Source: Streptomyces sp. BK340
GTDB lineage: Bacteria > Actinomycetota > Actinomycetes > Streptomycetales > Streptomycetaceae
DNA length: 64,000 nt
Direction: 5' to 3'
Assembly (NCBI RefSeq): GCF_007827595.1
Contig: NZ_VISR01000005.1
Location: 124,001-188,000, forward strand
Positions 57,960-64,000 of this stretch are shown piece after piece. The translations under genes and the position numbers were made by a program. The first letter of the stretch is position 1. Each line of letters starts with the position of its first letter. The notes under the pieces were generated by a model. It was not told where the DNA came from. It did not search any database and saw only the letters and a list, made by a program, of their open reading frames with translations.

Positions 57960-59276
57960 GTGCGGGGGCGAGGGCGTACGAAGTGGTGGCCTCGGGGCGC
58001 CCGAGCGGCTGTCGTGACCGCCGTCCTGTGCGCCGTGGCCGCGCTGCCGGGCGGGATCGCGGCGGCAGGCGGGCCGGGGGCGTACGCCTTCGCTCCGGAT
58101 GCCCTGCCGGTCACCGGCGCGGCGAGTCCCGCCGACGCCCCGCGGCTGGAGCCCGGCCGGACCTACCGCAGCTCCCTGCCCAGGAACGGCAGGCGCTTCT
58201 ACCGCCTCGACCTCGCCGCCGCGACCACCACGGCGTACGTCCCCGTCACCGCCGTACCCCCCGCTCACGCCACGGTCACGGCCACCGACGGCATCCGTGT
58301 CTCGGTCCAGGACGCCGCGGGCGGCTCCTGCTCCAACGCCTCCGCCCGCTTCGGCGCCGCGCTGAGCCCCCGTCCGGTCACGGCCCTGGCCGAGCGCGAG
58401 CCCGGCCGGACACTGTGCCCGGACGCGGGGACGTACTACGTGCTCGTCGAACGCGTCGACTCCGGTACGGCGGGCCAGGCGCAGCCATGGGATCTGGAGA
58501 TCAAGCCGGTCACGGAACCCCGCCTGGCGAAGGCCGGGCCCACCACCGCGCCGCGTGCCTGGGACTCCGCCTCCCCCGAGCCCCTCACCGGCGACCCCCG
58601 CGACCGGACCGGCGGCACCGGCTTCACCACCGCCCGCCCGCTGGGTGGGGGAGTCTGGCGGAGCCGCGTCACCCCGGGGCGGACCCTCTTCTACAAGGTG
58701 CCGGTCGACTGGGGCCGCCGGGTGCACGCCGTCGCCGAACTGGACGGCTCCCCGAACGGCCACGGCTATGTCGGCGGAGCCCTGACCCTCTCGCTCTACA
58801 ACCCCGTCCGCGGACTCGTCGACGACGCCTCCCTCGGCTACACCGGCACCCGGAAGCCCGTCGCCCTCGCACCGCTGCCGCCGGTCGAGTACGCCAACCG
58901 GTACGCCGTGCTCAGCGGGGAGAACGCGATGCGCTTCGCCGGTGACTACTACCTGGTCGTACACCTCAGCGAGCAGATGGCCGGCACGTTCGGGCAGGGG
59001 CCGTTCGGCGTGACGCTGCGGGTACGGCTCGACGGACAGGCGCAGAGCGGGCCCCGGTACGCCGGGCGTCCCGTGCCGGACGACGTCTTCACGATCACGG
59101 AACAGGACCGGGTCGCGGCGCCGACCGGGAGCACCGGCGGTGGTGACACCGCGATGCGGGCGCTGGCCGTCGGGGGGATCGGCACCGGGACCGTGCTGCT
59201 GCTGGTGCTGGGGGTGTGGACCGTGGCGGCCCGGCGGGCTCAGACGCGGGTCAGCGCCCAGAAGCCCACGGCGTAG
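57960..59276 (+). CDS. Secreted, membrane-anchored protein of unknown function
   Basis: The 438-residue protein has a signal peptide (KWWPRGARAAVVTAVLCAVAALPGG), a beta-rich extracellular region (RFYRLDLAAATTTAYVPVT, SCSNASARF, RTLCPDAGTYYVLVERV) and a C-terminal transmembrane helix near 410-430 (AVGGIGTGTVLLLVLGVW). I see no catalytic motif; the domain could be a sensor or adhesion module. It ends in a 37-bp convergent overlap with the kinase gene. The long frame upstream to 57762 is unlikely to be coding; I chose the GTG at 57960 with GAGGGG. Confidence 0.7.
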   Translation: MRGRGRTKWWPRGARAAVVTAVLCAVAALPGGIAAAGGPGAYAFAPDALPVTGAASPADAPRLEPGRTYRSSLPRNGRRFYRLDLAAATTTAYVPVTAVPPAHATVTATDGIRVSVQDAAGGSCSNASARFGAALSPRPVTALAEREPGRTLCPDAGTYYVLVERVDSGTAGQAQPWDLEIKPVTEPRLAKAGPTTAPRAWDSASPEPLTGDPRDRTGGTGFTTARPLGGGVWRSRVTPGRTLFYKVPVDWGRRVHAVAELDGSPNGHGYVGGALTLSLYNPVRGLVDDASLGYTGTRKPVALAPLPPVEYANRYAVLSGENAMRFAGDYYLVVHLSEQMAGTFGQGPFGVTLRVRLDGQAQSGPRYAGRPVPDDVFTITEQDRVAAPTGSTGGGDTAMRALAVGGIGTGTVLLLVLGVWTVAARRAQTRVSAQKPTA

Positions 59277-60619
59277 CAGACCAGCGCGAGAAGCAGGATC
59301 GGGATCGCGGCCTTGGCCGGGGGACCGGGGCGGCGGGCGGCGCGGCGGGCCCGCCGGCCGTGCGCACGGGGTCTCCCCGCCGGCCGTGCGAGAGGCGGAA
59401 CCCGCGGGTCCTGAGCGGTGTACGAAGCGGTGGAGGTGTCGACGCGCGGCTGCGCCTCCGGGAAGACGCGCGGCTGCGCTTCCGGGACCGGGGGCGGAGG
59501 GGTCGCCGGGGCGGGGGGCATGCCGTACCGGGCGCCGGGGTGCGCCTGCTGGGCGTACGGCTGGGGGCTCGGGGTCTGCTGCGGGGGCGGGAGGTGGAAG
59601 CTGCCGGTGTCCGACATCGGGGGAAGCGCGGAGTGCTGCGAGTCGCCGCCGCTCCGGCGGGGGTCGGCCGCCGGTCTCTCGGTGCTGTCGGTGTCCGTGC
59701 CCGGCCGGGCTTCGCGTACCCGGACTCCGGACGCGCGCTTGAGCGGGCCGTCGGGGCTGAATCCGGAGGGAAGCGGACCGAGTTGGTCGAAGATCTCGAT
59801 CAACTCGTCGTCGGGGCCGGGCTCCGGCAGGAGTTCCGCGGCGGAGGCGAGCGCCTTGCGCGCTCCCGTGGCGGTGCGGAAACGGGCCGTCGGATCGGGC
59901 TGGAGCAGGGTGGCGACGACCTGCCAGAGCGGCTCGGGAACTCCCTTCGGCGGGCCGGGAGTTCCGTGTTCCATGAAGTACTGCACCAGCGCCTTGGCGT
60001 CGGGCTTGGCGCCTTCGAGCAGATACAGCGCGACCAGGCCCACGGCGAACAGGTCGGCGGGGAAGTCCGGTTCCGCTCCCAGCATCTGCTCGGGCGCCAG
60101 GTAACCGGGCGTGCCCACCACGAGGTTGGTCTCCGTCAGCCGTGGTTCACCGAACCGCATGGCGATGCCGAAGTCGGACAGCCTGAGCCGCGGCCGGCCG
60201 GTGCCGGTCACTTCGAGCAGCAGGTTGGCGGGCTTGATGTCCCGGTGGACGACCCCTTCCGCGTGCACCGCGGCGAGCCCCGACAGGAGCTGGTCGAGCA
60301 GGACGCACACGTACGCCGGCGGCAGTGGTCCGTAGTCGCCGACCAGGTGGACCAGCGAGCCGCCCCCGACCAGGTCCATGGTGAACAGGACCTTGTCGTC
60401 GTCGGCGGCCCAGCTGGCCGGGGCGAGGACATGGGGATGGTCGATGCGCAACGCCTGTTCCCGTACGAAGCGCAGCAGCGAGTGGGCGTCGCGCTGCTGG
60501 AGCACCTTGGCGGCCACGTAGCGCCGGCGCCGGTGGTCCCAGGCGCGCCACACGGCACCCGCACCGCCGCGCCCGATCGGGTCGGCCAGCTCGTACCGGC
60601 CGGCGAAGACCTCACCCAT
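59240..60619 (-). CDS. Serine/threonine protein kinase, C-terminally anchored
   Basis: The 459-residue protein has a Hanks-type kinase domain over about 1-265: IGRGGAGAVWRA (P-loop), VAAKVL (invariant Lys), HRDIKPANLLL (catalytic loop), DFGIA and GTPGYLAPE. All catalytic residues are present, so it should be active. A Pro/Gln-rich linker follows and one transmembrane helix ends the protein (IPILLLALVCYAVGFWAL). The extracellular part is almost absent, so it is not a typical PASTA receptor. The upstream leader is built from GAGGGGGTA repeats. Its substrates are unknown. Confidence 0.9.
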   Translation of the reverse strand: MGEVFAGRYELADPIGRGGAGAVWRAWDHRRRRYVAAKVLQQRDAHSLLRFVREQALRIDHPHVLAPASWAADDDKVLFTMDLVGGGSLVHLVGDYGPLPPAYVCVLLDQLLSGLAAVHAEGVVHRDIKPANLLLEVTGTGRPRLRLSDFGIAMRFGEPRLTETNLVVGTPGYLAPEQMLGAEPDFPADLFAVGLVALYLLEGAKPDAKALVQYFMEHGTPGPPKGVPEPLWQVVATLLQPDPTARFRTATGARKALASAAELLPEPGPDDELIEIFDQLGPLPSGFSPDGPLKRASGVRVREARPGTDTDSTERPAADPRRSGGDSQHSALPPMSDTGSFHLPPPQQTPSPQPYAQQAHPGARYGMPPAPATPPPPVPEAQPRVFPEAQPRVDTSTASYTAQDPRVPPLARPAGRPRAHGRRARRAARRPGPPAKAAIPILLLALVCYAVGFWALTRV

Positions 60620-60651
60620 GACAGTCCGCCGCTCCTCCCCCTAGCCTCGCG

Positions 60652-60695
60652 TACCCCTCTACCCCCTCTACCCCCTCTACCCCCTCTACCCCCTC
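60652..60695. repeat. Tandem 9-bp repeat, G-quadruplex-prone leader of the kinase gene
   Basis: TACCCCTC is followed by four copies of TACCCCCTC (plus strand). On the coding (minus) strand this gives runs of four to five G separated by TAGA, the standard pattern for a G-quadruplex. It lies 33-76 nt upstream of the kinase ATG, and two more G5 runs (GGGGGACA) follow upstream. Confidence 0.7.
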
Positions 60696-60767
60696 TGTCC
60701 CCCGTGTCCCCCCTCCGACGCTCCTGGGCCCGGCCCCGGACCCCCTCCGAGGAACCGGGCCCCGAGG

Positions 60768-61316
60768 TCAGTTCTGGTGGGACTGGTAGTGCGCGACCGC
60801 GTCCGAGGTGCGGCCTGCGCCGTAGACCCGGAGGAACTCTGCCAGTTCGGGGTGGCTCGGGGCGAGGGTGTCGGCGGCCTCGATGATGTCGCCGGCGGCG
60901 GCCACCGAGCGCAGCAGCGACTGGATCTCGCGCACCACGCGCTTGACCGTCGGTGCACCCGAACCGCTCGTGGTCTGAGTGGTGTTGTTGAGCACGGATC
61001 CCCCCTGGGACTTCTTGATCTCGTCCATGCGGTCGGTCGCCTCGGCCGCGCTGACGCTGCCGTCCGCGACCTGTGCCGCCAGCTCCTGCAGCAGCTGCAC
61101 CCGCTGGACCACCGCGGGATTGCCGATCTTGGCGCGCTGGCCGCTCATCAACTGCGACAGCATCGGGGCCGACAGGCCCAGAACCGCCGCGAGACGGGCC
61201 TGGTTGAGCCCGAGATCGTCGATGAGCTTACGGAAGAGCGCCCCCAACGGCTCCCCGTACCAGTTCCGCTGCAGCTCCCGCGCTCTCGCGGTCGCTTCCT
61301 GCTGTGCGGCGTCCAT
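60768..61316 (-). CDS. XRE-like helix-turn-helix regulator
   Basis: The 182-residue protein has an HTH over about 30-80 (LGALFRKLIDDLGLNQARLAAVLG, then SAPMLSQLMSGQRAKIGNP) and a helical C-terminal half (TVKRVVREIQSLLRS, then AGDIIEAADTLAPSHPELAEFL). I chose the ATG at 61314-61316, which has GGGGAG 6 bp upstream. It is upstream of the kinase gene in the same direction, separated by the G-rich leader and 150 bp; they may be functionally linked. A perfect dyad lies between its promoter and its start. Confidence 0.78.
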   Translation of the reverse strand: MDAAQQEATARARELQRNWYGEPLGALFRKLIDDLGLNQARLAAVLGLSAPMLSQLMSGQRAKIGNPAVVQRVQLLQELAAQVADGSVSAAEATDRMDEIKKSQGGSVLNNTTQTTSGSGAPTVKRVVREIQSLLRSVAAAGDIIEAADTLAPSHPELAEFLRVYGAGRTSDAVAHYQSHQN

Positions 61317-61349
61317 TGCGTCTCCCCATCGCTTCCCCATAAAAACCGC

Positions 61350-61382
61350 GGTTCGCTGTAGCGAACCACGACGAGCATCTTA
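61350..61382 (-). promoter_or_regulatory. Promoter and operator of the XRE-like regulator
   Basis: TAAGAT on the minus strand (61377-61382) is a -10 element. The dyad GGTTCGCT-GT-AGCGAACC (61350-61367) lies just downstream of it, over the expected start site, as for a self-repressing regulator. Confidence 0.6.
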
Positions 61383-61498
61383 CGGAGAGTGGTCATCCGC
61401 GGGGACCCCCAATCTTTTTGCGGGATACGGGGGGTGACCCGGTACTCTGGTCTGCGGCGCCCGCCGGAACGCAAGATCCGGCTGACGCTTCCCTTTCC

Positions 61499-61571
61499 GG
61501 GGCCTTAGCTCAGTTGGTAGAGCGCCGTCTTTGCATGGCGGATGTCAGGGGTTCGACTCCCCTAGGCTCCA
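61499..61571 (+). tRNA. tRNA-Ala (TGC anticodon)
   Basis: GGGGCCT pairs with AGGCTCC (one G-T), the anticodon loop TTTGCAT carries TGC at 61532-61534, and the T loop is GTTCGACTC. Discriminator A, no encoded CCA. Confidence 0.95.
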
Positions 61572-61579
61572 CACTGTAT

Positions 61580-61616
61580 GACCCCTCTGAACTGCGGAAA
61601 CGCGGTCGGAGGGGTC
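61580..61616 (+). terminator. Terminator after tRNA-Ala
   Basis: GACCCCTC pairs with GAGGGGTC around an inner CTGCG/CGCGG helix, then a run of seven T. Confidence 0.85.
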
Positions 61617-61646
61617 TTTTTTGTGCCGAGGCGGTGCCGCGGTGCG

Positions 61647-62744
61647 TCAGTACCCGGTGCGGGCCGTGAACGGGCAGGCCCAGCTCTGCTCGGTCATGCG
61701 GCCGCTGTAGTGGCGGGCCTCGTCGCGATACGTCAGCAGGCTGGGGTTGGCCGAGCCGTGCAGGGTGTCGTCGCGCTCCCTGATCTTCTTGCGCATCTTG
61801 AAGAAGGTGCGGCCCAGGGCGTTGAACTGCAGATGCGAGTTGAACACCAGGGCGGGCAGGGCGAAGCGGCGGCTGGGGCGGGAGGCGCCGGGGTGCAGGC
61901 CCACCACGAAGAAGGGGTGGCCGAAGAGGGAGAGGGCGAAACGGGGGGAGGCCGGGTCGGAGTCGTAGAGGCCGGTCCAGGGGTGGTGGCGGCTGTCCTC
62001 GTCGTGCAGGGCCTGGAGATGGCGCCAGACGGTCTGCTCGAAGGTCTGCTCCGAGGTGTCCGGGAGGCGGTCGAAGGTCATGACGAACGACGAGAAGCTC
62101 TGTGCGCCGGGTTCGAAGGAGTCCAGGAAGGTGCGCAGGGCGTCCAGGTTCGTGCGGACGGCCTCGGGGGACGCCGGTTCGCCGCCGTGCCGGTGGGTGA
62201 TCCGGTCCCGGCGCAGCGCGGCCTTGGCGCCCAGGCAGACGAAGTCCTCCCGGCCGATGAGTTCCGCCAGCGCCGCGCGCACGGCCTCCCCGGCCAGCGG
62301 CCGACGGGACAGGATCCGTGCCGTGGACACGGTGACGGCGGAGCCTGCCCGGTCGGTGACCGTGACCTCCACGGTGACCAGGCCGCCGCCGAGGGCCTCG
62401 CGGGCCTCGACCAGGCGGCCGCGGGCCGTCAGGACGTCCCCGGCGCGGATCGGGCGGAGGTGGCGGTAGTCCTGGGACAGATGGGTGGCCGAGGTGTAGT
62501 CGTAGCCCAGCGGGTGCCGGTTCAGCACCGGCAGCTCGGCCCCGGCGGCCAGCCGGACGGCGAAGGTGGGCGGTGCGACGACGTCCGGGTGGCCCAGCGC
62601 GCGGGCCGCCGCCCGGTCTCGGTAGACGGGGTTGGGGTCGCCTGTCGCGTCCGCGAACTCGGCGATGCGGGCCGCCGTGACCTCGAAGGGTCCGACCGCC
62701 GCCGTGACGCCCGGTCCGGTCGGGGCCAGGATGTCAGCGGGCAC
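61647..62744 (-). CDS. MaoC-like hot-dog domain fused to a YqcI/YcgG-family domain
   Basis: The 365-residue protein has two parts. Residues 1-150 form a MaoC/FAS1-type hot-dog dehydratase (YRDRAAARALGHPDVVAPPTFAVRL, then YDYTSATHLSQDYRHLRPIRAGDVLTARG). Residues about 165-365 form a YqcI/YcgG domain (FVCLGAKAAL, FFVVGLHPGASRPSRRFALPALVFN, then MRKKIRERDDTLHGSANPSL and SGRMTEQSWACPF), the heme-dependent N-hydroxylase family typified by GntA of guanitoxin synthesis. Such a fusion is unusual. It overlaps the FabI-like gene by 11 bp, so the two are translated together. GTG start at 62742-62744. Confidence 0.8.
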   Translation of the reverse strand: MPADILAPTGPGVTAAVGPFEVTAARIAEFADATGDPNPVYRDRAAARALGHPDVVAPPTFAVRLAAGAELPVLNRHPLGYDYTSATHLSQDYRHLRPIRAGDVLTARGRLVEAREALGGGLVTVEVTVTDRAGSAVTVSTARILSRRPLAGEAVRAALAELIGREDFVCLGAKAALRRDRITHRHGGEPASPEAVRTNLDALRTFLDSFEPGAQSFSSFVMTFDRLPDTSEQTFEQTVWRHLQALHDEDSRHHPWTGLYDSDPASPRFALSLFGHPFFVVGLHPGASRPSRRFALPALVFNSHLQFNALGRTFFKMRKKIRERDDTLHGSANPSLLTYRDEARHYSGRMTEQSWACPFTARTGY

Positions 62745-63594
62745 GGAAGCCCCCGTCCCCGACCGCGTGGGCGCCGCCGTCGACGTGCAGGATCTCGCCG
62801 GTGGTGGCCGGGAACCAGTCCGAGAGGAGGGCCACGCAGGCCCTGCTCACCGGGTCGAAGTCGACGGAGCGCCAGCCCAGTGGCGCGCGTCGGTCCCACT
62901 CCCGCTCGGCCTGGCCGGGGTCGGTGTCCTCGCCGTAGGTGGCGTGTCCGGCCGGGGTGCGCAGGGGGCCGGCGGCCACCAGGTTGACGCGGATGCCGCG
63001 GTCGCCGAGGTAGGCCGCGAGGTAGCGGGCGCAGGCCTCCAGGCCCGCCTTGGCGACCCCCATCCAGTCGTAGCCCGCCCACACCTGGCGGGCGTCGAAG
63101 TCCAGGCCGACCACCGAGGCGCCCTCGCGCAGCAGGGGGAGCAGGGCGGTGGTGAGGGCCTGGAGAGAGACGGTGGAGACCTCGAAGGCCGTCGTGGCCT
63201 CCTGCCGTGACGTGGTCAGGAAGTTGCCGCCCAGGGCTCCGGGCGGGGCGAAGGCCACCGCGTGCAGGACGCCGTCGAGACGGGCGGTGTGCTCACGGAC
63301 CCGGTCGGCGAGCGTGGTCAGGTGGTCGTCGTCGGTGACGTCCAGCTCGATGACCGGGGCGGGCCGGGGCAGCCGGCGGGCGATCCGCTCGACCAGGGAG
63401 AGGCGGCCGTACCCGGTCAGGATGACCTCGGCGCCCTGTTCCTGGGCCGCGCGGGCCACGTGGAACGCGATCGAACGGTCGGTGAGCACCCCGGTGACCA
63501 GGACGGTCCTGCCCGCCAGCAGGCCCGACGGGCCGGCCGTGAGCCCGGTGGCGGGTGCGGCCGGGGGTGCGGTCGAGGGGGGCACCGGTGTCAC
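62734..63594 (-). CDS. Enoyl-ACP reductase (FabI-like SDR), probably an accessory copy
   Basis: The 286-residue protein matches FabI: VLVTGVLTDRSIAFHVARAAQ and ILTGYGRLSLVERIA at the NAD site, VGLDFDARQVWAGYDWMGVAKAG with the catalytic Tyr and Lys, and DWFPATTGEILHVDGG. Length is normal with a Pro/Ala-rich N-terminal extension. Its overlap with the hot-dog fusion gene suggests one metabolic step: dehydration and reduction of a beta-hydroxyacyl chain outside primary fatty-acid synthesis. The GTG at 63592-63594 follows GAAAGGA. Confidence 0.85.
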   Translation of the reverse strand: MTPVPPSTAPPAAPATGLTAGPSGLLAGRTVLVTGVLTDRSIAFHVARAAQEQGAEVILTGYGRLSLVERIARRLPRPAPVIELDVTDDDHLTTLADRVREHTARLDGVLHAVAFAPPGALGGNFLTTSRQEATTAFEVSTVSLQALTTALLPLLREGASVVGLDFDARQVWAGYDWMGVAKAGLEACARYLAAYLGDRGIRVNLVAAGPLRTPAGHATYGEDTDPGQAEREWDRRAPLGWRSVDFDPVSRACVALLSDWFPATTGEILHVDGGAHAVGDGGFRAR

Positions 63595-63631
63595 CTTCGG
63601 GTCGTCCTTTCAGAAGTGAGGGTGCGCACTC

Positions 63632-64000
63632 TCAGGAAGCGAGGGCGCGCACGCGGGTGCGCAGGGCCGCGGTGGTGAGGTCCGGCTCGTGGGCGCTGGC
63701 CTCGACCACGGCCGTGACCGTGTCCAGCAGCGGCCGCGGGTCGGGCAGCGCGCGGGTGTCGTAGGCGAGGGTCGCCTCCACGCAGTCCGGCCGGTCCATG
63801 TAGTAGTTGAGCCAGATCGCCGCCGTGGCCGGGCCCACCGGGCGCTCGCCCTGCCACAGCGGGGCGAGGAAGTCGCGGGTCGCGGTCGTCGCCCTGGTGC
63901 GCGGGCCGAGGGCCAGGGGACGGGCCGGCGGCAGGATGTTCACGCCGATGGTGCGCGGGGCCAGCGGGGCGACCTCGCGGATCGAGCGGCCGTAGGTGGG
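63632..64000 (-). CDS. C-terminal part of a protein running off the window (possible acyltransferase/condensation-like)
   Basis: The frame is open from the right window edge to the stop at 63632, giving at least 122 residues without a start. Visible stretches are PTYGRSIREVAPLAPRTIGV, then IWLNYYMDRPDCVEATLAY and DTRALPDPRPLLDTVTAVVEA. The tail faintly resembles the C-terminal end of condensation-domain or CoA-dependent acyltransferase proteins, but I cannot assign it with confidence. It lies 37 bp upstream of the FabI-like gene in the same direction, so it belongs to the same locus. Confidence 0.5.
   Translation of the reverse strand, partial: PTYGRSIREVAPLAPRTIGVNILPPARPLALGPRTRATTATRDFLAPLWQGERPVGPATAAIWLNYYMDRPDCVEATLAYDTRALPDPRPLLDTVTAVVEASAHEPDLTTAALRTRVRALAS

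Overview
The window is a GC-rich actinobacterial chromosome segment whose content and order match the origin region of a Streptomyces-type chromosome. The evidence is the run rsmG-jag-yidC-yidD-rnpA-rpmH / dnaA / oriC / dnaN-gnd-recF-dciA-gyrB-gyrA, a 655-residue DnaA with a very long linker, and an oriC of clustered DnaA boxes between dnaA and dnaN. There are also repeated 14-bp parS sites and frequent GTG starts. The sequence alone does not give the species.

Layout. 1-977: truncated serine hydrolase. 1062-6142: dnaB and the rpsF-ssb-rpsR-rplI operon on the minus strand, with a MATE exporter between them. 6408-15743: envelope block (small membrane protein, FemX-like ligase, alanine-racemase-like protein, DUF2029-type glycosyltransferase, class A PBP), then a PadR regulator and inositol-phosphate synthase. 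15867-30837: MFS transporter, CCA-adding enzyme, DUF6049 protein, MurJ, its pseudokinase partner, SigM and anti-sigma, TrxB-TrxA, GNAT protein and ParB. 30834-35755: parA, rsmG, jag, yidC, yidD, rnpA and rpmH, all minus. 36130-48779: dnaA, oriC and the replication/gyrase genes, all plus, ending with a DUF3566 membrane protein. From tRNA-Ile (48892) onward the region is more variable: an HTH-nSTAND-WD40 giant protein, a MITE, an orphan ferredoxin, a glycosyltransferase with an HTH-less UTRA protein, DLW-39 and DUF6344 small proteins, a Ser/Thr kinase and an XRE-type regulator. Beyond tRNA-Ala (61499) lies the edge of a probable specialised-metabolism locus: a MaoC-YcgG fusion, a second FabI-like reductase and a partial protein running off the window.

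Regulation is dense. Nine parS-like sites all lie left of oriC. Two sit in extended palindromes between convergent genes, where they may also act as terminators. Promoters matching the RecA-independent (PafBC-type) DNA-damage motif precede dnaB and the rpsF-ssb operon. A textbook sigma-R promoter precedes trxBA. DnaA boxes occur not only in oriC but also upstream of dnaA, parAB and dnaB. Several autoregulator-like operators (PadR, XRE) and a predicted G-quadruplex leader on the kinase gene are also visible.

The core genes are ordinary and well recognised. The less ordinary parts are the promoter/parS architecture, the MaoC-YcgG fusion next to a tRNA gene, the 14-blade WD40 nSTAND protein, the MITE inserted at a stop codon and the G-rich kinase leader.
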